A stretch of 64,000 bases of DNA from Nostoc sp. UHCC 0302 (GTDB lineage Bacteria; Cyanobacteriota; Cyanobacteriia; Cyanobacteriales; Nostocaceae): assembly GCF_038096175.1 (NCBI RefSeq), contig NZ_CP151099.1:1738501-1802500 (forward strand), written 5' to 3'. The notes beneath the pieces were generated by a model, which saw nothing but the letters and a program-made list of their open reading frames with translations, had not been told where the DNA came from and searched no databases. A program made the translations under genes and the position numbers. Below are positions 9,827 to 19,856 of the stretch, in pieces (position 1 is the stretch's first letter; each line of letters begins with the position of its first letter).

Positions 9827-10057
9827 AAATATTACTAGCTATTTATGTAAATTTATAACAGCCAGGAGACTGTTAAAGTCATACTTCTCTGGGTAGATAA
9901 GGCTCTTACGTGGTCAATCGTAAATATTACAACTATAGCTAGTAGTAAATAAAGTTACTCTCTTTAAGTAAGGGCGCACAGATGTGCGCCCCTACTGTAT
10001 TCATCTGTGGCTAATTATTTCTTTACTGTAGATAAGCAGTAACCGCTATAATAAGTA

Positions 10058-12325
10058 CTATTGAGAATTGACTGATTCTGCAATAAGTTTTAAATCGTGT
10101 AAAACTGCGGCGGCTGATTGATAGCGATCGCTAAAATGATAACAAACCATCTTATCTAAAATTGCCGCTAACTCTTCACTAACTTGCGCCATTTCACGCC
10201 ATATTACATTACCCGTTTCTGGGTTTGGCTGGAGTTCTTGCGGTGGGATTCCAGTTATTGCTTGAATACCAATAATTCCTAAAGCATAAATATCACTACA
10301 CAAGCGGGGATGTCCCGCAAATTGCTCTGGTGGCGTGTAACCCCGCGTCCCGATCGCCACTGTGGCTAATTCTGTTTTTTCACTCGGCGGTTGCATCAAT
10401 TTGACTGCACCAAAGTCAATTAACACTAAGCGATTGTCTAGAGCGCGTCTTATAATATTAGCTGGCTTGATATCTCGATGAATTACACGATGCTGGTGAA
10501 CAAACACCAAAACTTCTAAAACTCCTTTGAGCATATTTATTACAAAGGATTCGTTTTGTAAGTTCATTACAGGTGGTAATTCCTCGGTTAAAGTATGTCC
10601 TTGAATGTATTCTTCAACTAAATAAAATTCTTGCTCATCTTCAAAATATGCTAGCAGTGCCGGAATTTGATCATGTTTACCCAAGGTTTCTAAAATCTCG
10701 GCTTCAGTATTAAATAATCTGCGAGCAACTTGTAAAAATTTGCTATCTTGGCGGGCTGGCATTAATTGTTTAACTACACAAATAGGATTACCTGGCCGCT
10801 GAGTATCTGTTGCCAAATAAACGCGACCGAATCCACCTGTACCGAGGATTTGGGAAATTTTGTAGCGTCTGCTTAAAAGGAAGTCACCAACTCTTTTTTC
10901 TGGTGTATCAATTGTAGGAACTAGGTCAAGTTCTGAGTCGGAAATTGCTGTTTTGTCTTGTAAAAGGATATTTAATTGCGCGATCGCTTCTTGTTGCTTT
11001 TCAACTTGCAGAATAATTACCCTAGTTTGCTGCTGGGTTTGGTAGCTAGTGTAAGCCATAACACCAACACCACTAATTACCAACGCCAGGGCTGGCGGAA
11101 TGATTGGTATCCATCCAGCTAAGAAAAATAAACCAATGCAGATTCCTCCCAAGCCAATTAAAGTTATGCCTCCTAGAGTTAGCAATAGTAAAGGATGTTG
11201 CCACCGCCATACTAAAAGACTGCCGATTAGTGACCAACCCCATATCCAAATAAGTTCAGCCCAGTCTGGCCAGTACCAAATTAGCCGCCGTCTATCTAAG
11301 ACTGTACTGATAATTTGACTTGCTATCTCTGCATGAATGATCATTGCAGACATTCTTGCTGGTTGGTCTGGTAAAGTGCTGTAAGGTGTGTAGAAGCTGC
11401 CTGGAGAAAGACTAGCCGCTGTACTGCCTATAATTACAAGATGGTCTTTAACTAAATTGGGGTTAATGCGATCGCTAAGAACATCCAAAAGGCTGACTTC
11501 TTGAGCAAGGTGAGCTGGATGACGGTAATTTAACAGCATTTGATAGCCAGCCGCATCCAGATGTTTATAGCTACCAGAATTAGCTTCTAGGCGTGGAAAG
11601 AGAATTTTACCTACCTGAAAGTTTCCTTCTTGAGTAAAGTTGTATTTAATACCTTGCTTTGCTAAATAATTAATCGCAATTAACGAGCCAAAAGAAAATC
11701 CTGTTGTACATTTCTTGTCTGGAGAGTTAGCAAATAACAAACTGCGGCGGAGAATTTGATCACTTTCATTATCAGTAACTATATCGCTAAAGCCGACATT
11801 ATCAATAGGAAAATTATGTGGTGGTGGAATTTCATCTCTACCTATGCTACTGAATAAGCAAGTGCTAATGATGTTATTTCGATTTTGAAGGTTAGCCGCT
11901 AAGTTTTTCTGCCCTGGTCGGAAAAGATATAAACCAATAACACGAGGTTGATACGAATTTAGTTTTTCTAATAGCTGATTAATTGTGCGGTCTGACAGAT
12001 TCCCTTGCTCTCGTTGCAGATCCTCTTCAGTTATTTTTACCAGTAAAATCCGCTGATCAGGCGTTTCTGGGGGACGCGATCGCAACATCTCGTCATAAAC
12101 TCTTAACTCCCAAGGCTGCAACCATTTGAGTTCCCGAACTCCCCAGATCAAGGCGGTGACTCCCACACTAGTAACCACAATAATTTGCACCCACTGATTG
12201 CTGGGAGAAGTTTCACGAGAACTCTTATCTTTAACGAACGCGGCACGGAGTTTTTCTAATAGTTCACTAATCACAGCGTTGCAGCAGGAGGCAGAGGGAA
12301 AACTTGCTTTCTCAGAAGATTTCAA
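10058..12325 (-). CDS. CHASE2-domain serine/threonine protein kinase
   Basis: A 755-residue membrane kinase. After one N-terminal hydrophobic segment comes an extracytoplasmic CHASE2 sensor (about 85-340; WELRVYDEMLRSRPPETPD). Two or three membrane helices follow (about 350-420), then a short coiled coil and a C-terminal eukaryotic-type kinase. Kinase motifs are intact: GTGGFGRVYLATD (P-loop), VVKQL (Lys), VIHRDIKPANII (catalytic Asp), LIDFGAVK (DFG) and GTRGYTPPEQ. The CHASE2-transmembrane-kinase order is a common cyanobacterial arrangement. The ligand and substrate are unknown. It diverges from the catalase-like gene, with about 135 bp between them. Confidence 0.92.
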   Translation of the reverse strand: MKSSEKASFPSASCCNAVISELLEKLRAAFVKDKSSRETSPSNQWVQIIVVTSVGVTALIWGVRELKWLQPWELRVYDEMLRSRPPETPDQRILLVKITEEDLQREQGNLSDRTINQLLEKLNSYQPRVIGLYLFRPGQKNLAANLQNRNNIISTCLFSSIGRDEIPPPHNFPIDNVGFSDIVTDNESDQILRRSLLFANSPDKKCTTGFSFGSLIAINYLAKQGIKYNFTQEGNFQVGKILFPRLEANSGSYKHLDAAGYQMLLNYRHPAHLAQEVSLLDVLSDRINPNLVKDHLVIIGSTAASLSPGSFYTPYSTLPDQPARMSAMIIHAEIASQIISTVLDRRRLIWYWPDWAELIWIWGWSLIGSLLVWRWQHPLLLLTLGGITLIGLGGICIGLFFLAGWIPIIPPALALVISGVGVMAYTSYQTQQQTRVIILQVEKQQEAIAQLNILLQDKTAISDSELDLVPTIDTPEKRVGDFLLSRRYKISQILGTGGFGRVYLATDTQRPGNPICVVKQLMPARQDSKFLQVARRLFNTEAEILETLGKHDQIPALLAYFEDEQEFYLVEEYIQGHTLTEELPPVMNLQNESFVINMLKGVLEVLVFVHQHRVIHRDIKPANIIRRALDNRLVLIDFGAVKLMQPPSEKTELATVAIGTRGYTPPEQFAGHPRLCSDIYALGIIGIQAITGIPPQELQPNPETGNVIWREMAQVSEELAAILDKMVCYHFSDRYQSAAAVLHDLKLIAESVNSQ

Positions 12326-12462
12326 GTGTTGGCATTTTACATTTAATTATGTTCACCTGTTTATAAAGTAAATCTTAACTAATAGATAATTTTTGAGCCT
12401 ATATACTCATCTAAGTATTTCAATTTTATTTGTTCAAAATTTGTAGTCAAGGAAACAAAAAC

Positions 12463-13479
12463 ATGAGCGATTTGAGCTTATCTACTGCCACACAAGAGGC
12501 AGCGACCGATGCCATATTAGCAAGCACCTTAAAAGAACAAGCAGAGAGAGGGCCAGACCTGCGCCAGCTACATCCTAAAAGTCATGGTTTGGTTTGGGGA
12601 GAATTCATTGTTGAAGACGATATACCCGAATCATTGCAGGTAGGTGTGTTTGCTAAAAAACGGACTTATCCAATTTGGCTGCGTTTATCTAATGCTTCTA
12701 CCCCGGAAAAACGCGGCAAATTAAAATCTGATTTAGAACCAGATATCCGTGGTTTAGCCATCAAACTTCTCGAAGTAGAAGGACAAAAGGTATTTGATGA
12801 CGAGAAGCATACACAAGACTTTATTTTTCTCAATCATCCAGTCTTCATAGCGCGAGATGCCCAACAGTTTGCTGATTTAGGGAAAGCTGGTAGCGGTCAG
12901 GCTGATCCAGAATTGTTGCGATCGCTTGCGCCAGTTTTTGAAATTCTCCAAGCTGCGAGTAGCAGGCAGGTAGCTAATCCCTTACTCATTCAATACTGGG
13001 GTACTACTCCTTTTAAGCTTGGCTCTCGTGTCATTAAGTTTTCACTAAAGCCACACCAACAGGATCAAGTTCCTGATGCGAAACCTGATTCCGAAAATTA
13101 TCTGCGTGAGGCAGCAGTCAAATATCTCACCCAGGAAGGCAAAGAAGCAAAGTTTGATTTTCTAGTACAGTTTTTTGTAGACGAGGAAAAGACGTCAATC
13201 GAAGATGCAACTAAAGAGTGGAAAGAAGAAGATTCACCATTTATTAAGCTGGCAACTGTGAGAATCCCTGCTCAGAAGTTCGACTTTGAAGAGCGCAAGC
13301 GGTTAGATGAGGGGTTAGCTTTCTCCCCTTGGCACACCTTACCTGAACATGAACCGTTAGGTAGTATTAATTTAGCTCGTAAAATATACTTGCAAACTGC
13401 CAAGTCTCGCCATGACTATAGTGAACAGCGCCTCAGAGAGCCTCAACCATATACTGCCGTTCTAGATGAGCCTAAATAA
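12463..13479 (+). CDS. Catalase-family (SrpA-like) haem protein
   Basis: About 338 residues from the ATG at 12463, preceded by AAGGAA; an upstream in-frame ATG at 12430 has no ribosome-binding site. It matches the small catalase-related family. H37 in QLHPKSHGLVWGEF corresponds to the distal haem His region of catalases. RLSNAS, DIRGLAIKLLE and NHPVFIARDAQQF follow in the catalase order. It is shorter than classical catalases (about 480 residues) and lacks their C-terminal parts, and I could not confirm the proximal Tyr ligand. Peroxide or lipid-peroxide metabolism is likely, but true catalase activity is uncertain. No signal peptide is seen. Confidence 0.78.
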   Translation: MSDLSLSTATQEAATDAILASTLKEQAERGPDLRQLHPKSHGLVWGEFIVEDDIPESLQVGVFAKKRTYPIWLRLSNASTPEKRGKLKSDLEPDIRGLAIKLLEVEGQKVFDDEKHTQDFIFLNHPVFIARDAQQFADLGKAGSGQADPELLRSLAPVFEILQAASSRQVANPLLIQYWGTTPFKLGSRVIKFSLKPHQQDQVPDAKPDSENYLREAAVKYLTQEGKEAKFDFLVQFFVDEEKTSIEDATKEWKEEDSPFIKLATVRIPAQKFDFEERKRLDEGLAFSPWHTLPEHEPLGSINLARKIYLQTAKSRHDYSEQRLREPQPYTAVLDEPK

Positions 13480-13631
13480 TGCGTAATTCGTAATTAGTCT
13501 AGACAGTCCAGTAGGGTGTGTTATGCCAAAGGCTAACGCACCTATGTTATTGGCACAAGCTATAGAGATTTTAGGCGTTGCTAAATTACGAATTACGTTA
13601 GCGTAGCGGGGCGGAGCATCGTTACAAATTA

Positions 13632-13919
13632 CTATTGCTCTGCTTCAGATGCTTGATCATCTTTAACAGAACTGGGAATTGGAAAGGAAATTGGCGCAGT
13701 AGATTGTCCGAGTGAATCTAACTGAGGTTGTTCTATTAGTGCTTCGATGCTAGTAGTATCACTGAAATAGGAGCCAAAAATTTTGTCGTAGTTAGAAGCA
13801 ACGGCTAAAAAAGCCCCTCCCAAAATATAGATCGGCAATGGTAGATTAAATTCTTGCAACCAATCAAAGAATTCTGCTAAGGCAAACAGCACCAAAAAGC
13901 AGGCAAGCCAGACCTTCAT
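13632..13919 (-). CDS. Small membrane protein, unknown function
   Basis: A 95-residue protein with two hydrophobic helices (about 3-20 and 28-44) and a soluble acidic, Ser/Pro-rich C-terminal half. I recognise no catalytic motif. The composition and a clear N-terminal membrane anchor support a real gene. It stands alone between the catalase-like gene and a transposon remnant. The 150 bases downstream are filled with a short dispersed repeat (AATTACGAATTACG type). Confidence 0.6.
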   Translation of the reverse strand: MKVWLACFLVLFALAEFFDWLQEFNLPLPIYILGGAFLAVASNYDKIFGSYFSDTTSIEALIEQPQLDSLGQSTAPISFPIPSSVKDDQASEAEQ

Positions 13920-14081
13920 TTTTTCATTCCTTGCATTGAAACAACTCTATATCTTAAGGTAATCACATCATAACGGGCAGGGGAGCAGGCTGACAGGTGT
14001 AGGTTTTTTATAAGGGTGTGAGTATTCATTCACTATCGACAAAAAATAAAAGCAGACTCACACAAGAAAACAGAGGCTCAA

Positions 14082-14364
14082 ATGCTAAAAAATGAGTACC
14101 TCAAACAGTGGACAAATATAGTGTCACAGAAAATGCCACATAGTCACGCTACCACAAGTAGTAGGACTGGCAAGATGGAGTTTTGGCATAGTGATGACAA
14201 AATCAAGTAGCTTGAGCAAAGTGTCAAAATTCATTGCCAAAGTCAACTCACAAAAGGCAAGTACAGTACATCAACGATTAAAACAATGGTATCAGGAAGC
14301 AAAAGCCAAAAAAGGAAAGTTGCGTCCCACTCTAGATGTGAGTAGTTGTTTTGCGCCATTGCTT
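14082..14364 (+). pseudogene. Transposase remnant (N-terminal part, frameshifted)
   Basis: The ATG at 14082 opens a frame reading MLKNEYLKQWTNIVSQKMPH. One frameshift near 14145 then joins LPQVVGLARWSFGIVMTK and a stretch through STVHQRLKQWYQEAK and LDVSSCFAPLL. The composition and order resemble the N-terminus of cyanobacterial DDE transposases; the catalytic part is absent. The frame runs into a mini-element at 14379. The family is not certain. Confidence 0.6.
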
Positions 14365-14378
14365 TTTTCCTCATACTC

Positions 14379-14477
14379 CAATACGGTTCAGATAAGACCA
14401 AAACACTCGTAGAGACAGCGTATCGCGTCTCGAAAACCCAAAATTTTGTACGAGTAGCCCTTAACTGAACCGTATTG
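14379..14477 (-). repeat. Intact MITE copy, 99 bp
   Basis: The ends are perfect inverted repeats, CAATACGGTTCAG at 14379-14391 and CTGAACCGTATTG at 14465-14477. A 10-bp direct repeat, CCTCATACTC, flanks it at 14369-14378 and 14478-14487. The interior matches the interrupted element at 4623-5873 on the other strand, including the GTACAAAATTTTGGG and GAGACGCGATA segments. It has no coding capacity. Confidence 0.85.
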
Positions 14478-14569
14478 CCTCATACTCCTGTTGACGATTT
14501 CTATTGCTTCAATTCCTCCTAATTGTAAAAAACCTATACCTGTCAGCCTGCCCCCTGCCCTTCTGCCTC

Positions 14570-16405
14570 TTATTCCCCACTCCCTTGACTCACAGGCTGA
14601 CTCGGTGGAATCTGTTCTATAGGAATCAGCGCTTCCATTACAGCCTTAACAATCGGTGCGGCGACAGTAGAACCGTAAGCACTTTCTCCTTTTGGCTCAT
14701 CTACCAATGCCAAGACTACATAACGAGGAGATTCTACTGGCAGAATACCCACGAAACTGGTGATTCTAGCACCTTTGATATAGCCGCCTGTGGGACTAGC
14801 TTTTTGAGCTGTCCCAGTCTTACCAGCTATGCGATACCCCGGAATTTGTGAAGCTTTGCCAGAACCGTCAGTGACCACACTTTCCATCATTTTCACTACT
14901 GTGTGGGCTGTCTCAGGGGAAAAAATTTGCCGCGGTGTGGAGCGATTGGGAAGGTAATGCATTTGCCCTTTACTGTCAATCAGTCCTCGGACTACATGAG
15001 GTGTGACTAACTTACCGCCATTGGCTAAAGCGCCATGCATTTGCACCAGTTGTATTGGTGTCAGAGAAAAGCCTTGGCCAAAGGAGGTAGTAGCTGGTTC
15101 AATTGGCGACGAGATAAACTTTTCTTGACTTTTGAGGCTACCACTAACTTCAAAAGGCAAATCTGTATCAACAGTTTGTCCTAAACCCAAGCGTTCCAGC
15201 CAGTTGTAGTAAACTGAAGGCTGCAATCGTTGGATAATTTGCACCATGCCAATATTGCTGGAATATTGCAAAATCTGAGCAATGCTGATCCGCCCATAGC
15301 CATTATTCATCGCATTTTTGATTGTGCGGTCAGCTACGCGAATGAAACCAGGATCATTAAATGTATCATCTGGTTTGATGACATGATTTTCTAAAGCGAT
15401 CGCTACATTTAAAGGTTTGAAAGTCGAACCTGGTTCATAAAGATCCGCCACCGTCCAGTTTTTAAATAGTGAAATATCAGATGTAGAGTATTTATTAGGG
15501 TTATAAGTAGGCTGAGAAACCAAAGCTAGTAAAGAACCATCGAACGCATCCATGACAATAACTGCCCCACGTTTCGCGCCAAACTTCTCCATTTGTTGTT
15601 TCAGCGCCGTGCGGGCTGCCCTTTGCAGACGGCTATCGATTGTCAGTTGCAGTCGCAGGTCATCAAAATGCAGAAAACCTTCCGGGGCATGCTCTGGCAT
15701 CAGCGCCCCGTTACCCGCTCGACTGAGCCGCACCGTTTGCACTGGACGTTCTAGCAACTTCTCTTGAGAGTATTCCACACCAGCTTGACCACGACGGTCT
15801 ACATTTACGTAGCCCACCACATCAGCAAGCAAATCATCTGATGGATAAAAGCGGGAGTATTTTTGAATTAACTCTAAGCCATTTAAGCGAAAAGAATTAA
15901 TGCGATCGCCAAGTTCTTCCGGCACGGCAGGATCAAGAATAATCCCACTTTTTTTACTTTGAAAGGTTTTCACCAGTTCAGTAGGTTCTTTAGCCAAAAT
16001 TGGCGCAAGTTGCTGTGCCATCTCCTCATTAGACTTATTAAACAGCTTAGGATGCGCGTACAAAGTATACACAGGACGGTCAATCGCCAACACATTATTA
16101 CCGCGATCTACCACAGGACGACGGGGCATAAAAGGACGCAAATTGACCATTTGCTGATTTCGCGCCTTCTGAGTTAACTTTGGCCCAAGTACAATTTGCA
16201 AGTTATACAAGTTAACAGCTAACCCCAACCCTGCCAGCATCAACACGCCCCATACTATAAACAGCCGGGATTTGCTATTGCTTGTTTGCTCTTGAGCCTG
16301 AGAGGTTAGTCTCTCTAATAACCCTCGTCTAGAACCCTTCTGCCGCCTTGTAAAAGCTGGCTTCCGAAAATTTCTGAATCTTGTTTTGCTTGGTGACTTC
16401 TGCAT
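14570..16405 (-). CDS. ftsI: Peptidoglycan transpeptidase FtsI (PBP3 class)
   Basis: A 611-residue class B penicillin-binding protein that cross-links septal peptidoglycan. It has a basic cytoplasmic N-terminus, one membrane helix (about 47-68), a dimerisation/pedestal domain (about 85-240), and a transpeptidase domain with the three active-site motifs: S327-T-F-K330, S382-S-N384 and K529-T-G531. The length fits the FtsI/PBP2 family. An FtsL-like gene lies 96 bp upstream on the same strand, the usual division-gene arrangement. The short spacer is made of GTCATTTGTC-type tandem repeats. No C-terminal PASTA domains are present. Confidence 0.93.
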   Translation of the reverse strand: MQKSPSKTRFRNFRKPAFTRRQKGSRRGLLERLTSQAQEQTSNSKSRLFIVWGVLMLAGLGLAVNLYNLQIVLGPKLTQKARNQQMVNLRPFMPRRPVVDRGNNVLAIDRPVYTLYAHPKLFNKSNEEMAQQLAPILAKEPTELVKTFQSKKSGIILDPAVPEELGDRINSFRLNGLELIQKYSRFYPSDDLLADVVGYVNVDRRGQAGVEYSQEKLLERPVQTVRLSRAGNGALMPEHAPEGFLHFDDLRLQLTIDSRLQRAARTALKQQMEKFGAKRGAVIVMDAFDGSLLALVSQPTYNPNKYSTSDISLFKNWTVADLYEPGSTFKPLNVAIALENHVIKPDDTFNDPGFIRVADRTIKNAMNNGYGRISIAQILQYSSNIGMVQIIQRLQPSVYYNWLERLGLGQTVDTDLPFEVSGSLKSQEKFISSPIEPATTSFGQGFSLTPIQLVQMHGALANGGKLVTPHVVRGLIDSKGQMHYLPNRSTPRQIFSPETAHTVVKMMESVVTDGSGKASQIPGYRIAGKTGTAQKASPTGGYIKGARITSFVGILPVESPRYVVLALVDEPKGESAYGSTVAAPIVKAVMEALIPIEQIPPSQPVSQGSGE

Positions 16406-16501
16406 TTGCGTCGTCCTTTATCATTTGATGTCTTTTGTCAATTGTCATTTGTCCTTATTAGTGACCAATGCCCAATGACAAATGACAAATGACTCTTAAC
16501 C

Positions 16502-17206
16502 TTAATATCCCAATGGCGAGGACGTTTGCTCTTGCGTTTTAGAATTTGGCGTTGTGGTAGATGATGCCGGATTAGGACTCTGAGATGCTGGAGGTAAGAA
16601 AATCGTTCCTTCTGGAGTTGCGGATAATAGCCCAGCTGTTGGTTGTTCAGCTTCGTCAGCCATTTTATTTCTTAGCGTTGCGTTGGTAGTCGTCAATAGT
16701 CGCTCATGACGCCGCAGATTTTGTACTCTGTGGTATCCCTGATTCCAAAGCTCTTGGGTATATACTGTCCAGCCATAAACCGCAAGTGTCGCTGCTACGA
16801 ACAAAAATGTCACAACTGAGGAATAACGATGTAAGGTGTGTAAACGCAGCAACCACAAAGGCGTCGATTCAGAGCTAGGCATTACAGGAACGCTTCCGCT
16901 TCGTAAATCCTCCTTTGGACTCTTGTGTTTTGTACCCGACTGTTTATTTAAGTTAGAGAATTGTTGCTTACCCGGCTTTTTCCCTACTTTGGGCATAATC
17001 GCCTCGTTCGTGAGAGAAACTGATGAATTTTTTGGGGAATGCCGTTGTTTTTGAGAAGATACTGATGCGCTTTGAGCAGCAGGTGTAGAAGCGCTTGGCA
17101 CTGCTGACTCTTGACGCGCTGCGCGTCGCTTCCCTGAACGCAAGGTAGAATCTCGCCGGAACCAAGTTCCCTTTCCAGAAGCAGCTGATTTACGAGCAAC
17201 AACCAT
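16502..17206 (-). CDS. FtsL-like division protein candidate
   Basis: A 234-residue protein with a long, basic, Ser/Lys-rich cytoplasmic region (1-125), one membrane helix (about 130-150; VVTFLFVAATLAVYGWTVY), a short alpha-helical, possibly coiled-coil segment (RVQNLRRHERLLTTTNATL), and a Pro/Ser/Thr-rich tail. The topology and the place directly upstream of ftsI match FtsL/Slr-type division proteins of cyanobacteria. The identification rests on context and topology, not sequence motif. The extended N-terminus is longer than in E. coli FtsL (about 120 residues). Confidence 0.65.
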   Translation of the reverse strand: MVVARKSAASGKGTWFRRDSTLRSGKRRAARQESAVPSASTPAAQSASVSSQKQRHSPKNSSVSLTNEAIMPKVGKKPGKQQFSNLNKQSGTKHKSPKEDLRSGSVPVMPSSESTPLWLLRLHTLHRYSSVVTFLFVAATLAVYGWTVYTQELWNQGYHRVQNLRRHERLLTTTNATLRNKMADEAEQPTAGLLSATPEGTIFLPPASQSPNPASSTTTPNSKTQEQTSSPLGY

Positions 17207-17724
17207 AACTTTTTTTGGATTGTAAATACAGTATTTTAGATTGATTGTCTGTTTTTGCTAACGTTAAAATCGCTTTTTGTGTAATAAGCACACATAATAC
17301 CCTACACCCTTTTAATTGTTGCGATAGCTCGCCGTACTGATGTTTGCTAGCCTCTATTGAATATTGCAATGTCTACATCAGTGAACAATAACTGGATAGA
17401 TTCACTGTGTAGGTATCGCATCTGCATCTAAAGTATGGCAACCCAGAGGAGTAAGGTGCAATACTCTGCCAAAAAAATAAAAATATTTGTTATCATATGT
17501 CCGTTCGCTACCAAAATTGGTAATCTCTGTTTGCTGATTAAGTAACCTTGCTTGTGAGTTAGGAGAAACCAATCAGCTAGCTGTATGACACTTAGACAAA
17601 AAAAATTAGTTCAAAGGATTACTTTTAAATATGTAATCTGATGAATTTAAAAAAACGCAATAAATACGGTATCGTATTCAACAGGCGAAAAATTGTTCTA
17701 GCCACAATTGGTGAAAGAGGAGTT

Positions 17725-17961
17725 ATGAAAACAAAAATCTTAGGTTTGGCTCTAATGTTAAGTCTGGCTACAATTCTCGGTGCTTGCGAAGGTGGTGGTG
17801 GTGATGCTGGTACTACCAGTTCTCCAGCAGCTACAGGCGCAGCTGAGCCGACTGATACTGGGTCTACCCCAGCAGCTACGACATCGCCCGCCACTACACC
17901 CGCTGTTACACCTGCTAGTCCCACTGCTAGTCCTACTACTAGTCCTACCAAAAAACCCTAA
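17725..17961 (+). CDS. Small Thr/Ser/Pro/Ala-rich lipoprotein
   Basis: 78 residues from the ATG at 17725, which has AGAGGAG just upstream; an earlier in-frame ATG at 17641 lacks one. Residues 1-18 are a lipoprotein signal peptide with a clear lipobox (ILGAC), so the mature protein starts at Cys and is lipid-anchored. The rest is low-complexity, with repeated TSPATTP and SPTASPTT units and no folded domain visible. Probably a surface or periplasmic linker-type lipoprotein; function unknown. Confidence 0.7.
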   Translation: MKTKILGLALMLSLATILGACEGGGGDAGTTSSPAATGAAEPTDTGSTPAATTSPATTPAVTPASPTASPTTSPTKKP

Positions 17962-19220
17962 ACTCAGTCTAAATAACGCCCAAAACAGCTTAGTAACAAC
18001 GCTCCTCCTACATAACTAGGTTCTCTGAGGTTTGCGTCAAACACTGAGCTACTTAATCTTTGAACATCAAAACTTGGAATTGGCTACAATATTCAGCTAA
18101 GTGGGGCAGCCCCTAAAGGACACTGGTGAGGACTATATTCTGCCGCTACCAAGTGTCCGCCTGAAATTTTTCCACGAGAAAATCTTCTTCCAAGACCAAG
18201 TAAAGTTAAGTCCTGAAAGTTTTAACTGTCTTGTGGCTACCTTAATGCCATTAGCGTAGACTCTTGAGTTTTGATAGGGCAAAAAAATCTATTACCTATT
18301 TAGTGCTGGCATTGCTCTTGACCATTTCCTACAGTCCATTCCATATTGGGATAAGTGACTTGGTGTGTTTCTCGGCATTGCCAGATTTTTATTGGGAAAA
18401 TTTGCTGCGATTATCTTTGCTTTATTTATATACAGCAGAATTCAGAATTCAGGAGCGGAGCCGGAGACGCTCGCGGCCTAGCGTCAGAATGGGCTACGCC
18501 CCGCTATGCTAACAGAAGGTAAAAAGGCTTTATACATGACTTTACTTCGACTCCTTTCGGCTTCTCTGCGAGACCGGAGGCGTAGCTTGCTTCCCCGTAG
18601 GGGTACGCTCAAGGCAAGCCGCTCAGTAACCATGAGACCTATGTTGTGTACTTCATCAACTTGAAATCTCCTGTATTATCATGAATTCATCACCATATTT
18701 TTTTCACTAAACTGCTAGAGTAGCTTTATATTAACTAGTGCAGCTTGGTCATTATTGACAATTGTTGCTAAGCCGAGCTAGTTCTGGGCTATAAGCAAAT
18801 TAATGACAACAAACAAAATATAGCTTTCGGCTTGTATATCTTGAAAATCAAGCCGCTGACTAGTTTGACAATTCTGTAACTTTTCTTACCCCAAATTGAG
18901 AAATAACAAAAAGTAATGTCCTAGTAAAAGCTACTATGCTACCCCTATGGTTCTCCTTTAGGTAAGGCAAAGAAAAAGTTAAGCGCATCTACACCAACTC
19001 CACACAAATTTTCCCACTTAAGAGATAATACTTAATAAAAAAAGCATTATTTTTACCGAGATAAATTCAGCAGATGCCGCAGGGATGGGAGAAAATTGCT
19101 TTGAACGCTAACTGCTGATGAGCCACTACGTTGGTGAGGTAGCCCTGTCTTATGCTTTGGCGTAGCACAGCGTCTCCAACGAAGAAGCGAGTGGCGTTGC
19201 TAAGAGAGGGAGATGGAAGA
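17962..19220. repeat. Gene-poor region with dispersed repeats
   Basis: About 1.25 kb without a convincing gene. It contains two dispersed GC-rich repeats: 18449-18511 (GGAGCGGAGCCGGAGACGCT onward) and 18550-18633 (TTTCGGCTTCTCTGCGAGAC to CAAGCCGCTCAGTAACC). The second matches the repeat downstream of dnaB at 60617-60760. A third fragment at about 19145-19180 (GGCGTAGCACAGCGTCTCC) is of the same type. The rest is AT-rich with nothing recognisable. Confidence 0.7.
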
Positions 19221-19544
19221 GTGAAAACAAGAAAAGCAATCAAATTTTTGGTATTAATTGGGAGTATCGCTACCTTCGTGGGGCTAAGTAGCCATTGGGA
19301 AGCAGCAGTAATAGCATTACCGCCCCCAGAAGATATACCGGAAGAAGTATTGCGATCGCAGATTATTGTAGATGCGCGATCGCCTATTGATGGTAAACCC
19401 CTGACTGCCGCCGAATATGCCGAATTGCAAGCACAGCTACAAACAGCTCCCCCACCAAAACTGACTCCCAACATCCGACAAAACATTTACCTCATACGTA
19501 TACGTAATGCGTTACGCCAGTTTTTACCGTTTTTAAATTTTTGA
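19221..19544 (+). CDS. Small exported/anchored cyanobacterial protein
   Basis: 107 residues from the GTG at 19221, preceded by GAGGGAGATGG; longer upstream starts run through a repeat and are not credible. Residues 5-28 are a hydrophobic signal or anchor. The mature part includes PPPEDIPEEVLRSQIIVDAR and SPIDGKPLTAAEYAEL, a pattern I associate with conserved cyanobacterial hypothetical proteins, and a basic C-terminus. No function can be assigned. It lies about 310 bp upstream of glgB, separated by tandem repeats. Confidence 0.7.
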   Translation: MKTRKAIKFLVLIGSIATFVGLSSHWEAAVIALPPPEDIPEEVLRSQIIVDARSPIDGKPLTAAEYAELQAQLQTAPPPKLTPNIRQNIYLIRIRNALRQFLPFLNF

Positions 19545-19578
19545 CAAATTTGTCATTTGTCATTCTTCCCCACTCCCT

Positions 19579-19711
19579 ACACAGACGCCTAGACGCTCGA
19601 AGAGCGGCTTCTCGTAAGGATATAATCGCGTCTCTACTCCCCTACTCCCTGCACAGACGCGTAGACGCTCGAAGAGCGGCTTTTCGTAAGAGTAGAATCG
19701 CGTCTCTACCC
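19579..19711 (+). repeat. Two tandem copies of a dispersed ~57-bp repeat
   Basis: Copies begin at about 19579 and 19655. Each reads ACAGACGC(C/G)TAGACGCTC, then GAAGAGCGGCTT(C/T)TCGTAAG, then ATCGCGTCTCTAC. The same unit appears at 60799-60857 and, inverted, at 63561-63613. The unit is itself partly palindromic (GTAGAGACGCG / CGCGTCTCTAC). Confidence 0.85.
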
Positions 19712-19856
19712 CCCACTCCTTTCTCTACCAAAAGGATTGATGACTAATTCTGAGGTACGATAACTGTGGCGACAAATTGCAAATAAATGTAAAGAATATA
19801 TATAGATAATAAAACAACACATTTAGTCAATAACGTTATTTTACGTAGGTAGCCTC

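Noticed and set aside
18264-18512. A short open frame with a hydrophobic start
   Set aside because: It starts at a TTG without a ribosome-binding site and its C-terminal part is the translation of a dispersed repeat.
19541-19747. A 68-codon open frame
   Set aside because: It is entirely the translation of the two tandem repeat copies.
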